A stretch of DNA of 48,109 nt, taken from positions 18,692-66,800 of the forward strand of contig JAKAIZ010000001.1 of NCBI GenBank assembly GCA_021814065.1, written 5' to 3'. This document shows positions 21,224 to 30,805 of the stretch, piece after piece. This DNA comes from Nitrospirota bacterium. Lineage in GTDB: Bacteria > Nitrospirota > Thermodesulfovibrionia > Thermodesulfovibrionales > UBA6898. Both the position numbers and the translations under genes were made by a program. Below the pieces are notes generated by a model. That model was not told where the DNA came from. It did no database searches and saw nothing but the letters and a program-made list of their open reading frames with translations. Within the stretch, counting starts at the first letter, position 1, and every line of letters starts with the position of its first letter.

Positions 21224-23653
21224 TCACTGTGATGCGCCCAGTTCGGCGGCCGCCAGCCGTGAGTAATAGCCCCGCGGCTCTATCCGCAGATAATCCATCC
21301 AGTATTGCCTCGCCGCCGCCGGCTCGCCCCTCTTTTTGCAGATGAGCGCGAGGCCGTAGTAGGCATTGGCATAACGTGGGTCGACCTCGACCGCCTTCTG
21401 CTGATACCGGAGCGCCAGCCCGTAATCCCCCATATCGTAATAGAGATATCCGAGATTGGAGTACGCGGCAGCAATATCGGGGTTAAGCTCGATCGACTTC
21501 TCGAATTCCCGGGTCGCCTCATCGATCTTCCCGCTCTGGTACGCCCGCACGCCTTCCCTGAAGTGGCCCTCCCCCTCTATTATGCGTCTCGCCTTTCCGT
21601 ACCTGCCAGTTGCACCCTCCGCCTCTTCCTGCATCCCCGCCTCTTTGTACGCCTCGATCAGCACCGGATAGAGGTCGAGCCATTTGGGATTCATAGTCAG
21701 CGCCCTCTCCAGAAACTTTACCGCCTTTCCGGGCTCATTCTTGTCAAAATATGCATAGCCCATTACTGAGAGGGCTCCGCCGTCTTCGGCATTCTCCAGC
21801 GCTCTTTGACAGTATCTGATGGATTCATCATAGGAACCGGTCATAAGGTACGCATACGCCAGGCCGTCGAAGACCTCCGAAGCTGCGACCGGCGACCCCA
21901 AAGCCTTCTTATACATGGCGATAGACTCATCGTACCGCTGCTCCGAGCTAAGGAGGCCGCCCATCAGCAAGTAGGCCCTTGCCGAACCGGTCTCTTTTAT
22001 GTTTCGCTCCACTTCTTTCGCAACGTTCTCTGCGTAATCAGGCTCGCCGAGCCGAAGCGACAGTCCGTAGACGCCGTTTGCCGGCTTGACGAAACGGTAC
22101 TCGTCCTTCTGTATGACGGCATCGTACCTGCCGCCTTTTTTGAGATAAACAAGCGAGTTATCGTCCCAGTAGACGAGCGCCCATTCGGGATTTGACAATG
22201 CCAGGTCTGACCCCGGCCTCAGCGCGATGAGATCCTTGATATCGGAAGAAAGCGGAGGATAACTCACGAGGCAGCTGTCGAATCCGTATTTCATCTCCAG
22301 TTGGCTGAACACACTGTTTTGGGACAGGGCCAGCTGCATTTTTTCGAGAAGGTCCGGCGTAAGCTGGCCGCGCGGGTCTACGAACACCGTCCTTTTCGGA
22401 TAGTCCCTCCAAAGGATATAGCCCCCCCACTGAAACAGATTGAAGACCCTGCCGTCAATGCCCCGGCGGTCCATATACCGCAGCGCCCCCTCGGGTAAAT
22501 AAATGTAGTTTATTCCGAACCCGAAGTCTTTGGACCGATGCCCGAAAGGCTTGACCTGCGCCATGGCAAGCCCCGTATAAGCCACGATCGACACAGCCGC
22601 CGCAGCCCACGCCCCCCTGGCGGCGAGGTACCGTCCCCAGGACCTTGCGCCGGCAAAGGCCGAGAGGTTTCTCGCCAGGACCGGGCCGGCGACGATCCCG
22701 AAGAGGAAGATGAACCTGATCGCCGTAAACTGCAGCACCGCAAAGGGCACAACGAGCAGCGCGTCCGCAAACGACAGGCGTTTCCTGTTCAGGAGAAACG
22801 ACAGGGCAACAAGGGGCGTTGTCACGAAAGGCCACTTTGCCGTTTCCCAGGTCGGCGCCTGGAGTTCCATTATTTCCTGGTTCCACCAGCCCGAACGCAG
22901 CACGCCGGCCCCGGCGGTGTACTGGGACAAGGCACCCCCGAGAGGATGAGAGAACATCTCGGGAGTGACGAGGGTGGCTGCGGCGGAGAGCCCGAAGACG
23001 ACGGCGATGGTAACAAGCTGACGGGCGGTCGGCCCATCTTCGGAAATGCCGAGCCTCCTGCCGAAGAGTCTCTGTGCGGTCCCTCCCGCGAGGTACGCAA
23101 GAAAAGGCACGACCATCACCACGACGCTGCTATGCAGATTCACCCAGAGGATGTGCATGAGCGGAAGAAGATAGAGATATTTCCTGTTGTCGCGGACATA
23201 GGCGTTGAGGCTGAATATGCTGAATGCCAGAAATAGCATCAAAAACGTGTCCGGCCTCTCCACAAACCGGTCTCTCGTCATGGCGACCACCGCGGTCAGC
23301 ACGAGGACCGAGATAACGTAGTGCCGGTACGGCCTGAGAGAATCGAGGAGGAGCACGCAAAACGCAGCGGTAATCGTCGCGGCCTTAATGAGAATCACCC
23401 CGTAGAGGGAAAAGGCGCGCTCCGCCAGATAATAGATCAGCCCGAAGAGCCAAGTGCTGTACCCGAAGGGCTTGCCGAACTCGGGATATAAGTAGGGCTC
23501 GCTGAAGTGTATCGCCTTATGCTCCCATATCGCCTTGCCGAGGCTGAGGTGCATCCACGTGTCGGTATCGTCGATCTTGTTCAGCGCAAGCAGGAAAACG
23601 GAAAGGAGAAAGAGGGCCGCCAGTATCCGGTCGAGATGCCTGTTTTTGTCCAT
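21224..23653 (-). CDS. Multispanning membrane protein with C-terminal TPRs, GT-C-like
   Basis: The product is 809 aa. The ATG at 23653 (MDKNRHLDRILAALFLLSVF) is preferred because upstream codons overlap the next gene; the SD is weak (AAGGCG). About ten hydrophobic helices cover ~10-400, with the acidic loop DDTDTWMHLSLGKAIWEHKA after helix 1, reminiscent of GT-C enzymes. A soluble region (~400-530) precedes TPRs to the end (~535-805; e.g. RYDESIAMYKKALGSPV, GDYGLALRYQQKAVEVDPRYANAYYGLALI). The activity is unknown; glycan transfer or polymer handling at the membrane is the likeliest class. It links the cytochrome genes downstream with the glycosyltransferases upstream. Confidence 0.8.
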   Translation of the reverse strand: MDKNRHLDRILAALFLLSVFLLALNKIDDTDTWMHLSLGKAIWEHKAIHFSEPYLYPEFGKPFGYSTWLFGLIYYLAERAFSLYGVILIKAATITAAFCVLLLDSLRPYRHYVISVLVLTAVVAMTRDRFVERPDTFLMLFLAFSIFSLNAYVRDNRKYLYLLPLMHILWVNLHSSVVVMVVPFLAYLAGGTAQRLFGRRLGISEDGPTARQLVTIAVVFGLSAAATLVTPEMFSHPLGGALSQYTAGAGVLRSGWWNQEIMELQAPTWETAKWPFVTTPLVALSFLLNRKRLSFADALLVVPFAVLQFTAIRFIFLFGIVAGPVLARNLSAFAGARSWGRYLAARGAWAAAAVSIVAYTGLAMAQVKPFGHRSKDFGFGINYIYLPEGALRYMDRRGIDGRVFNLFQWGGYILWRDYPKRTVFVDPRGQLTPDLLEKMQLALSQNSVFSQLEMKYGFDSCLVSYPPLSSDIKDLIALRPGSDLALSNPEWALVYWDDNSLVYLKKGGRYDAVIQKDEYRFVKPANGVYGLSLRLGEPDYAENVAKEVERNIKETGSARAYLLMGGLLSSEQRYDESIAMYKKALGSPVAASEVFDGLAYAYLMTGSYDESIRYCQRALENAEDGGALSVMGYAYFDKNEPGKAVKFLERALTMNPKWLDLYPVLIEAYKEAGMQEEAEGATGRYGKARRIIEGEGHFREGVRAYQSGKIDEATREFEKSIELNPDIAAAYSNLGYLYYDMGDYGLALRYQQKAVEVDPRYANAYYGLALICKKRGEPAAARQYWMDYLRIEPRGYYSRLAAAELGASQ

Positions 23654-23720
23654 CGCCTTATTATATTTTGCCGGGGCCGGAGATTTCAAATAAACGATTG
23701 TCCCTGCCAGCCATACCCAT

Positions 23721-24851
23721 TTACGACCATTCCGGCCCGCCCCGGCCCAAGGCTGCATAAGCTGACAGAAGTCTTTCCTCCATGGTCTCAGCTCTCCATT
23801 TCAGCTCGAATTCGGCTTTCCCTTTCTTGCCCATTTCCCGCACGATATCCTGATTATTCCTGATATAGAGGATCGCCGTCTTCAGGTCTTCCCGAGAACC
23901 GTAGGGCACAGCTAAGCCGTTTCCGACTGCGGCGACCCTTCTGGCAGCCAGGGTACCTTCACCCACAATGATCGGCTTGCCCAGCGCCATGCTCTCAAAA
24001 AGCTTGTTGGGACTCACCCACCTATATGATTCGCTGTTACTGTCCATTACACAGACGAACAGATCGAAAGCGCTTTCCATTTCAATCACTTTTTCGTAGG
24101 GGACCCAGGGCACATACGTCACATTATCGTATCGGCCGGTATATTCCCGAATTAATTCCTGCAATGGGCCGAAGCCGCCGATGACAAGCTTTACCCCTTC
24201 CTTATTCAGCTCTCCGACCGCATCGATAATTGTGGTCAGGTTTCTTCCTTCCCCGAGCGAACCGATGTAGCCAACTACGAAACTCTTCTCTTTTCTTCCC
24301 GGAAAGCGCGACAAGTCCATCTGCGGCGAATTGGCAATCTCCACAACACGTTTCGGCCTGGCGCCTTCATGCTGCGGAATCCTGAGAAGGTCGGTTATAA
24401 CGAAAAAATCCGCGTGCGTTATGACAAGATTTTCGAGCCATTTTGCCACGCGAGCAAGAAACCTCGGCCAGTTCTTCGGCAGTGAAGCATAGTATGGGTC
24501 CAAACACTGATAGACAAATTGCTTGCCTCTCAATTTTGCGACACAGAGCCCGGTAAAACCGGTGTCCAGGTCTATCGCGTGAATGCAGTCAACCCCGGCA
24601 AACAGCAGCTTGGCAAAAAGCCATATCTCAAACAGGAACAACTTCAGAAAAGTGCTCAGATCAAAGAACCCTGCACGAATCCCGCATTTTATATAGCACA
24701 CATTCCCATTTGTCACGGCCGCCTGATAATCGCGCTGCCTGTCCCAAATATAACACTCGACAAAATATTTTCTGGAAAGCGTGTCGATGACCCTTCCCAG
24801 GGCGGCATCTTTCGGGTTTGATCTGAGTAGTGCTATTTTCTTCAAGACCAT
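23721..24851 (-). CDS. GT4 glycosyltransferase (GT-B fold)
   Basis: The product is 376 aa. The C-terminal half has the GT4 donor-site pattern: FVVGYIGSLGEGRNL, VKLVIGGFGPLQELI, VTYVPWVPYEKVIE, then PNKLFESMALGKPIIV (conserved acidic residue and GKP). The N-terminal half includes the hydrophobic stretch LFLFEIWLFAKLLFAG and a DLDTG motif, suggesting peripheral membrane association. Start and stop just meet the neighbouring GT2 gene (24851). Probably a sugar transferase of polysaccharide assembly; specificity unknown. Confidence 0.87.
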   Translation of the reverse strand: MVLKKIALLRSNPKDAALGRVIDTLSRKYFVECYIWDRQRDYQAAVTNGNVCYIKCGIRAGFFDLSTFLKLFLFEIWLFAKLLFAGVDCIHAIDLDTGFTGLCVAKLRGKQFVYQCLDPYYASLPKNWPRFLARVAKWLENLVITHADFFVITDLLRIPQHEGARPKRVVEIANSPQMDLSRFPGRKEKSFVVGYIGSLGEGRNLTTIIDAVGELNKEGVKLVIGGFGPLQELIREYTGRYDNVTYVPWVPYEKVIEMESAFDLFVCVMDSNSESYRWVSPNKLFESMALGKPIIVGEGTLAARRVAAVGNGLAVPYGSREDLKTAILYIRNNQDIVREMGKKGKAEFELKWRAETMEERLLSAYAALGRGGPEWS

Positions 24852-25750
24852 CAGAGTATCGGTTCACTCTCACTTGCGATGAACCTCCGTAAATACCATG
24901 ATCTCGCCTTATTCAATATTTTATTCCCGAACAGGATATTTATTATTTTTTCTAATGCAATTAATGTCATACTCTTGAAATAGAGGATGGAATAGAGCCA
25001 ATATTTCATGCTGAACAATCCGGAATATTTCTTAATTATTTTTCTATTTTCTCTCAGTGTCGACGGGAAATTAACCGCACTAAAACCACACACCCTGTAA
25101 TTAACTAGAAATTTCTCAACAGACACAAACGGGATTTCTTTCTTAAGCGCTTTCACCATAAAATCAAAATCTGCGGCAATTCTGTAGTTCAAATCATACT
25201 TGCCCGCCGTCTTATAAACATCTTTATGTACAAACATTGCCGGATGGCAGATGCCCATCCCAAGCCAATACCTGGTATGTGAATATGCTTTATAACGCAC
25301 ATTTAAGTCAACGTGAAGCATATAGGTATTCCCATATAATATCTGCGGGAAAGTGCCTGATAGGTACTTGTCGGCCACCGCCTGCAGAGCATCCGGTTCA
25401 TAATAGTCGTCCGAATTTATCAGGCCGATTAAATCGCCCCCCGCCAGTTCTATTCCCTTATTCATCGCGTCATAAATGCCATTGTCCGGTTCGCTGATCC
25501 AGTAGTCGATCCGGTCTTCATAGCGACTGACTATATCCAGCGTTTTGTCGGTGGAGCCGCCGTCTATGACTAAGTATTCAATATTCCTGTAAGTTTGGCC
25601 GAGGACACTCCTGATGGTTTGCTCCAGATGCCTATCGCCGTTGTAGACAACGGTGATAACGCTAACCAGTGGCATTTCGGGGGTTGCCCCCTTCAACTCC
25701 CCGCTGGTCCGCAGTCCCCCTTCAGTTTTATCTGCCTTCTTCATCGTCAT
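24851..25750 (-). CDS. GT2 glycosyltransferase (WcaA-like)
   Basis: The product is 299 aa from the ATG at 25750. The frame stays open upstream, but only by reading through the preceding gene. GT-A core: VSVITVVYNGDRHLEQTI, YLVIDGGSTDKTLDIV, ISEPDNGIYDAMNKGIE and the DxD-type site LINSDDYY. The ISEPDNGIYDAMNKG motif is typical of EPS/O-antigen GT2 enzymes. Residues ~225-290 hold a hydrophobic helix and basic tail. It sits among GT4 genes on both sides with almost no spacing. Confidence 0.88.
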   Translation of the reverse strand: MTMKKADKTEGGLRTSGELKGATPEMPLVSVITVVYNGDRHLEQTIRSVLGQTYRNIEYLVIDGGSTDKTLDIVSRYEDRIDYWISEPDNGIYDAMNKGIELAGGDLIGLINSDDYYEPDALQAVADKYLSGTFPQILYGNTYMLHVDLNVRYKAYSHTRYWLGMGICHPAMFVHKDVYKTAGKYDLNYRIAADFDFMVKALKKEIPFVSVEKFLVNYRVCGFSAVNFPSTLRENRKIIKKYSGLFSMKYWLYSILYFKSMTLIALEKIINILFGNKILNKARSWYLRRFIASESEPIL

Positions 25751-25769
25751 ACCGTCGTTGACATCGTGG

Positions 25770-26945
25770 TCATCTCTTTTTCCCAACCGTTTCGAGCACG
25801 ATCCGTTGCAATCCCTCGGCAAACAAACGCGTCCTCTCGCTGAGGTTGGCGGCGGCGTTTTTTTCGAGCTCGATGTCCATGCCGCTGCTTCCGCCGTTCC
25901 ACCTTTCCCAGAGTATCCCGGCCAGCTCTTCCGGGTCCCCGGGGTCGAAATAGAGCCCCCCCGGCGGGGCCTGCTCCCTATGAACATCGATCCCCGACAG
26001 GACCACGCTTTTCCCTATGCTCTTGGCTTCCTCCACTGTGGAGCTCCACCCCTCGAACAGTGACGGGTTTATGACCGACAGGCAGTTTCTCATCAGGTAG
26101 AGGACATCGCCGTAATCGACCATGCCCAGGAGCCTTATATTGTTTTGCAGCCCATGCGACCGCATAAAATTCACCAGTTCATCAACGCATTCTTTCCCCC
26201 TGGTGTCTTTCATATAGCCGGTGCAGAGCAGCAGGACGTCTCTGCCCTTTTCTTTTAGTATCCTGACCGCTTCGAAGACCACATGGTGGTTCTTGTGCCT
26301 CCAGAACTGATTGGGGAGGTAAAAAAAACGTCCGCTGAAGCCATATTTCTTTTCGATCTCTCCCTTGACTCCAGCAATATAAGCTGCGGAATCCGGCTGC
26401 GAGACAAATTGAAGCACCCGTGCCTTTGAGATGCGCTCAGGGGCGAATCTCTTGTAGTCCCCAAGGGCGTTGTAGCTGCTCAGGATAATTGTGTCGCTTT
26501 TTTCTATCATATTCCTGTGCAGTCTGTCCCTCTTTCTGACTTCCTTTATCGAAAACATGCTGGGCAGGTGAAGATGCTGAAAGTCCGGTATCCAGTTTAT
26601 GGTCTTGTAAGGCAGCCCCCGTCCCCAGATAAAAGAATGCGAGACCACTGCTATGCCGTTTTTCTCCATCAACCTGTTAAATGGCCAGCTGTTGCCTTTG
26701 GCAACGTGCGACACGCCGTGCACCAGCCAGGGCAGGGTCTTTCTGTCATATATAGCGGTCCTGAGGACCTCGGCATGCCGGCCCAGCATATCCAGTATCC
26801 CATCGTCCCTTTTCCCGCCTACCACAAGGACAGGCTCTATCTCCCTGTGTTTGAGGGTCGAAATTGCGTAGAGAAGGTTCTTCAGGTACGTCACGCCTCC
26901 CATCCAGTCTTTTGATCCGACTATAGTAAAGCCCACTCTAATCAT
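25770..26945 (-). CDS. GT4 glycosyltransferase
   Basis: The product is 391 aa. The ATG at 26945 makes a 4-bp ATGA overlap with the epimerase gene; this choice beats the longer frame, which overlaps more. The N-terminus MIRVGFTIVGSKDWMGGVTY is a GT-B acceptor-domain start. The donor domain shows FFYLPNQFWRHKNHHVV, VLLLCTGYMKD, IRLLGMVDYGDV and the EX7E-type motif SLFEGWSSTVEEAKSIGK. Similar proteins act as mannosyl- or rhamnosyl-transferases in O-antigen synthesis; sugar unknown. Confidence 0.88.
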   Translation of the reverse strand: MIRVGFTIVGSKDWMGGVTYLKNLLYAISTLKHREIEPVLVVGGKRDDGILDMLGRHAEVLRTAIYDRKTLPWLVHGVSHVAKGNSWPFNRLMEKNGIAVVSHSFIWGRGLPYKTINWIPDFQHLHLPSMFSIKEVRKRDRLHRNMIEKSDTIILSSYNALGDYKRFAPERISKARVLQFVSQPDSAAYIAGVKGEIEKKYGFSGRFFYLPNQFWRHKNHHVVFEAVRILKEKGRDVLLLCTGYMKDTRGKECVDELVNFMRSHGLQNNIRLLGMVDYGDVLYLMRNCLSVINPSLFEGWSSTVEEAKSIGKSVVLSGIDVHREQAPPGGLYFDPGDPEELAGILWERWNGGSSGMDIELEKNAAANLSERTRLFAEGLQRIVLETVGKKR

Positions 26946-27874
26946 GCCGCGCCGGCCTCTTTGAACCAATTGACGTAATCGCTTACCCCGTCTTTCAGCG
27001 ACACCAAAGGCCGCCACCCGCACCAGGCTGAACCGGAGAGATCGGCCAGGTAAAACCTGGGGTCGCCGTTCGGTATTTTGCCGTTGAACCTGACAGTCTG
27101 TCCCGGTCCGAATTCCGAGGCAAGGAGTTCAAGGACCTCCCGGTTCGTAACCCTGAGCCCGCTGCCGCCGTTGATGATGCTGAAACTTCCGCCGTATTCC
27201 GTCATTGCGGCTATGAGCCTCGCCGCATCGTTTATGTGCAGCCAGTCGCGGGTCTCTTCTCCGTCGCCGAAAAAGACCGACTCCCCGTTGCCCGACGAAA
27301 ACTTCTTGCAGGCATCCCAAAGGAGCTGTTTTCTGAGCCCCCTTCCATAAAGCGAGAAAAAACGGATGATCAGAGTCCGCAGGCCGAAGTTCTTCGAAAA
27401 AGATTTACACATTTCCTCGACCATATGCTTATGACAGCCGTATGGCGATATAGGGTCCGTCGGCGCGTCTTCCATTATGGGTGAATCGGCCCTGGCCCCG
27501 TAAACCGCCGCGCTCGAGGGATAGATAAGTGTTGCGGCCCCCTGCCTCAGCCTCATATATTCCAGTACCGCTGCAGTTGTGCCGACCGTCCTGGAGAAGT
27601 CTTCAAGCGGATGCGCCAACGAATATCTCACCGAGCCGCTTCCCGCGCAGTGCACGATAACGTCGAATTTCTCTTTGCCGAAACCTTCAAGCGCAGGCAG
27701 AGTGATGTCCGTCTCTATATATCTGTCGATCCCCCACAAGGCATGTTCTCCCGCGCCCCACGATCCGTGGCCCATACCGGTCACGCGGCATCCCTCTTTT
27801 TTGAACTCGAGGGCCGCGTGCCTACCAAGAAAACCATGGGCGCCGGTAATAAGGACTGATTTACTCACTCTCAA
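26942..27874 (-). CDS. NAD(P)-dependent sugar epimerase/dehydratase (extended SDR)
   Basis: The product is 310 aa. Rossmann motif VLITGAHGFLGRHAA (~7-21), an IVHCAGSGSV stretch, the catalytic YPSSAAVYG serine region and the YxxxK pair in SPYGCHKHMVEE (Tyr/Lys) mark an extended SDR acting on a nucleotide sugar. C-terminal DWLHINDAARLI is typical of the GalE/RmlD-like class. The start is TTG at 27874 or GTG at 27868; either overlaps the acyltransferase gene by 8-14 bp. It is coupled by ATGA to the next GT4 gene. The exact product sugar cannot be told. Confidence 0.87.
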   Translation of the reverse strand: MRVSKSVLITGAHGFLGRHAALEFKKEGCRVTGMGHGSWGAGEHALWGIDRYIETDITLPALEGFGKEKFDVIVHCAGSGSVRYSLAHPLEDFSRTVGTTAAVLEYMRLRQGAATLIYPSSAAVYGARADSPIMEDAPTDPISPYGCHKHMVEEMCKSFSKNFGLRTLIIRFFSLYGRGLRKQLLWDACKKFSSGNGESVFFGDGEETRDWLHINDAARLIAAMTEYGGSFSIINGGSGLRVTNREVLELLASEFGPGQTVRFNGKIPNGDPRFYLADLSGSAWCGWRPLVSLKDGVSDYVNWFKEAGAA

Positions 27875-28499
27875 GATTTCTTATAACCCTCGCTGGATTG
27901 CCAGCAACAACGGTCCACGGATCCACATCTCTTGTAACAACCGATCTGGCGCCCACAACCGCCCCCTCCCCGATAGTCACACCTTTTAATATCACTGCAT
28001 CGAAACCTACCCATGCCTTGTCGTTTATTACGATGGGTTTTGTGTCTACAGCAGACCAGTCCTTATTCAACACGTAATTATTTGAACTTTTATAGTCGGC
28101 TATTTGCTGGAAAATGTCTTTTCTTCTATTCGCCCACAACAATGAATGGGAATCGTGGTCATAGACGCAGCACCCCCACCCTACCCAGACGTCGTTGCCT
28201 ATGGTAATGCCTGTCCTCGCAATAAGCTTTGTAGCGGCTCCGATATATGTTCTGTCACCAACTTTTATTTCGCCACCCGTGGACTCAAAGATGAAATTAC
28301 AGCCTACCATCGAATCTTTCCCGATCACAACGCAAGGACTCGGAACATGTCCCGGCACGTCAAAACGGAAGTTTGCAGTCTCCAGTAATATCGCCCCCGG
28401 ATCTATGTTGAATTTGGACGGCATCCTTCGTATTGAAGCATAGGGCGAAGGGAAAACAAGCTTTTTCATCAGCGAATAAAATATATCTTTATATCTCAT
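27861..28499 (-). CDS. Left-handed beta-helix acyltransferase (hexapeptide repeat)
   Basis: The product is 212 aa from the ATG at 28499. Hexapeptide [LIV]GxxxxxG-type turns run from ~55 to ~200 (CVVIGKDSMVGCNFIF, IKVGDRTYIGAATKL, ITIGNDVWVGWGCC, KAWVGFDAVILKGVTIGEGAVVGARSVV), interrupted by a ~45-residue loop holding YDHDSHSL, with its paired histidines. It ends in the classic WTVVAGNPARVIR. WbbJ/VatD-type enzymes acetylate sugars using acetyl-CoA. Base composition is visibly more AT-rich than the flanking blocks. Confidence 0.9.
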   Translation of the reverse strand: MRYKDIFYSLMKKLVFPSPYASIRRMPSKFNIDPGAILLETANFRFDVPGHVPSPCVVIGKDSMVGCNFIFESTGGEIKVGDRTYIGAATKLIARTGITIGNDVWVGWGCCVYDHDSHSLLWANRRKDIFQQIADYKSSNNYVLNKDWSAVDTKPIVINDKAWVGFDAVILKGVTIGEGAVVGARSVVTRDVDPWTVVAGNPARVIRNLESE

Positions 28500-28666
28500 C
28501 AAGAAATCCTCATAATCTTCAGTGCACTCATATCTAGTTCTCTGACTAGGACTGTATATTTCATGATAAATTAGAGGTCAATCCCACCGGAATCAATTTC
28601 AGAATGAGGCTCGCAGACCTTCGCCAACACCCTATAATCATAAACCTCTTCCCCCGTCTGTATTCA

Positions 28667-29590
28667 TTAAAAATAGAACCTTCTTTGCCTGGGTTGCCGA
28701 TCTATAAAGAAAGATACCAGAAGCTCAGCAGAAGATACAAGACAAGATAATGGCGAGACGGTAAATGAATAGTATAGATTCTTTAAAGCAGTCGCTTTTT
28801 CACCGCTCTTAAAATAAATGACGAATAAATCGCGGTAATAAACAGCTATTTTTTTCTTAATAATAAAATTATATCTGTAATTAAAATAATGGTTAATGGT
28901 CATATATGCTTCCATTACATCCCTTATGTTTTGCGCTTGATTGCGCATAGACCAAGTACTTTCTGAATGATGCCTATGCCTTCCCATAACGTCATTGATA
29001 TATCCGATATAGCCGAACTGTGCGTTCAAGAGATGAAGAGTCCAGTCTCCGATTCCTAACGTGCAGTACCAGTGAGGAAAGTCCTGGAACAATCTGTTGC
29101 GAAACATCACCGAACACGAGGGGATAAAATTGCACTTGGATAACAAGTCTTCTAATTTCGAAATCTCTTTTTGGTCCTGAGAGCAATACAGCCAGAATGG
29201 CTGACCGCCTCCGTCATGAAACTCTTCGCAGTTATGAAAAGAAATCGCGCACTCGGGATGTGCATCCAAAAAATCGACCTGTTTCTGCAGCTTTAAAGTG
29301 TCTGTCCAATAATCATCACCTTCCAGATAGGCCATGTAATCACCACTGCAAGCCTTAAAGCTCTGCATAAAATTTGCGCAAGCGCCCAAGTTACTATCAT
29401 GAAGCAGCAGCTTGAATTTGTAAGGATATTTTTGTTGATACTCCAGAAGAATATTCCGGGTGTTGTCAGTTGAACAATCCTCTCCTACAATTATTTCATA
29501 ATCGAAATCCACCTCTTGCATCAATACGCTGTCCAGCGCCTGGGCAATATATTTTTCATGGTTATAGGTAACCATAAATACGCTTAACTT
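28667..29590 (-). CDS. GT2 glycosyltransferase
   Basis: The product is about 308 aa. The start MKLSVFMVTYNHEKYI overlaps the methyltransferase stop (ATGA). GT-A landmarks: VTYNHEKYIAQALDSVL, YEIIVGEDCSTDNTR and the LEGDDYWT metal site. The family often transfers GlcNAc, Gal or similar in O-antigen clusters. The C-terminal ~80 residues (many Tyr, Lys, Phe) look membrane-facing. The gene is strongly AT-rich for this window, suggesting acquisition by transfer. The 164 bp after it carry nothing I can recognise. Confidence 0.86.
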   Translation of the reverse strand, partial: KLSVFMVTYNHEKYIAQALDSVLMQEVDFDYEIIVGEDCSTDNTRNILLEYQQKYPYKFKLLLHDSNLGACANFMQSFKACSGDYMAYLEGDDYWTDTLKLQKQVDFLDAHPECAISFHNCEEFHDGGGQPFWLYCSQDQKEISKLEDLLSKCNFIPSCSVMFRNRLFQDFPHWYCTLGIGDWTLHLLNAQFGYIGYINDVMGRHRHHSESTWSMRNQAQNIRDVMEAYMTINHYFNYRYNFIIKKKIAVYYRDLFVIYFKSGEKATALKNLYYSFTVSPLSCLVSSAELLVSFFIDRQPRQRRFYF

Positions 29591-30342
29591 CATTTATTAT
29601 CACTGCCCTTTTCGCAAATCAGAAATATGCTGGAACACAGATCCGGATATTGCTGCCCCAGCTTATAGCACCCCTCCAGATATTCTTTAGAAATTATATC
29701 CGTCTGCAGCAGGCGGTCCCATTGGAAGTTTGCTAATGCCTTAAAAAAGATTCCTGATCTATGAATGACCTTCAGTCCCGCCGCCACAGCATCCCGCTCC
29801 AAGGTGTCCAAGGTATAAGTAATTCTGTGCCCATGTTCAGCTTCTGCCGGGGTAACTGCGGAATTATGGCTTATCAGGCCCATTTTAACCGCAATTTGTC
29901 TTGAAGGCGCATTTGCATTTGGACAAACCAAAAAGAAACGGCCGCCCCTATCAAGCCATTCCTTGTTGACGCGTTTCAGCACCAACACCGGATCGTCCAG
30001 ATGTTCCAATACGTGAGTCATCACGATGTTGTCAAATTGCTCGGGCAACATCACCTGCTCAAAAAGCGCGTTGACGAACTTTACTTTACGGCCGACCTTC
30101 TTTCTAGCTTCCCTGGTAGCTGCCTTTGAGGCTTCAACACACGTTATATCACTAAAATAGGGGAGGAATTTTTTCGTAAAGTCGCCTTTGAAGCTCCCAA
30201 GTTCCAGCAAACTCCCTTTAAGAAAAAATGGCTCAAATGATTTGATCATAAAAGGATGCATCACGTCAAAATCAAAGTTATAGGCATAATTGTGGGTGCT
30301 CGTATCTTTTATTTCGGCATCGTAATTCCGTCTACTATTCAT
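29590..30342 (-). CDS. SAM-dependent methyltransferase
   Basis: The product is 250 aa. Motif I is LLELGSFKGDFTKKFLPYF, followed by ITCVEASKAATREARKK and the hallmark NIVMTHVLEHLDDPVLVL (Methyltransf_23-like). The AEHGHRITYTLDTLERD segment is common in polysaccharide-cluster methyltransferases. It overlaps the GNAT gene by 8 bp and the GT2 gene by 4 bp. A sugar or capping methylation is likely; the acceptor is unknown. Confidence 0.87.
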   Translation of the reverse strand: MNSRRNYDAEIKDTSTHNYAYNFDFDVMHPFMIKSFEPFFLKGSLLELGSFKGDFTKKFLPYFSDITCVEASKAATREARKKVGRKVKFVNALFEQVMLPEQFDNIVMTHVLEHLDDPVLVLKRVNKEWLDRGGRFFLVCPNANAPSRQIAVKMGLISHNSAVTPAEAEHGHRITYTLDTLERDAVAAGLKVIHRSGIFFKALANFQWDRLLQTDIISKEYLEGCYKLGQQYPDLCSSIFLICEKGSDNK

Positions 30343-30805
30343 GTTCCGCCTCGGAGCCTGTCAACGATAAATGCATACAAACAAATGACGTATCCGACTT
30401 GCCAGCAACGAAACCGCTTTTTTCATACAACTTGATTGCGGGCTTGTTGTTAACTGCCACCTCCAGACTGATCTGCCGCATGTCCGCGGCTTTTGCGTAC
30501 TCAACGCATTGGTTCATCAACCGGTTAGAAATGCCTTTACCGACATAGTCTTGCAGTATGCTAACACTAGTGATGTAGGCAATGCGCGAGTCACGATCAT
30601 TGCAATATGCTGCTATCAGCCCGAGCAGCTTGTCGCCCGACCACGCTTCAAACCTAGTGGCTTTGTTCGCTATCTTCCTTGCATAATTGTCTATTTCAAC
30701 TCTACCACTCAAAGGCGGCACAAAATGGGCATCGCAACGCAACAGGTGCTCGGCAATCTCGGCTGAAGATGCCGTGTTTAATCGGTATTGGATCACTATG
30801 CTCAT
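30335..30805 (-). CDS. GNAT-family N-acetyltransferase
   Basis: The product is 156 aa. The acetyl-CoA loop is VGKGISNRLMNQCVEYA (Q/RxxGxG-like), preceded by IAYITSVSILQDY and followed by SLEVAVNNKPAIKLYEKSGF, the standard GNAT C-terminal motif. The start has a 4-bp overlap with the glycosidase-fold gene. Within this operon it probably acetylates an amino sugar made by the DegT aminotransferase at 33441 (inference). Confidence 0.87.
   Translation of the reverse strand: MSIVIQYRLNTASSAEIAEHLLRCDAHFVPPLSGRVEIDNYARKIANKATRFEAWSGDKLLGLIAAYCNDRDSRIAYITSVSILQDYVGKGISNRLMNQCVEYAKAADMRQISLEVAVNNKPAIKLYEKSGFVAGKSDTSFVCMHLSLTGSEAEHE

Noticed and set aside
22538-23236. 232-codon plus-strand open frame
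   Set aside because: It is antisense to the hydrophobic part of the TPR membrane protein; its product is Arg/Glu-rich without any recognisable pattern.
25751-25987. N-terminal extension of the GT2 protein at 24851
   Set aside because: The extra 79 codons lie wholly within the preceding GT4 gene, with no ribosome site and Arg/Gly/Pro-rich composition.
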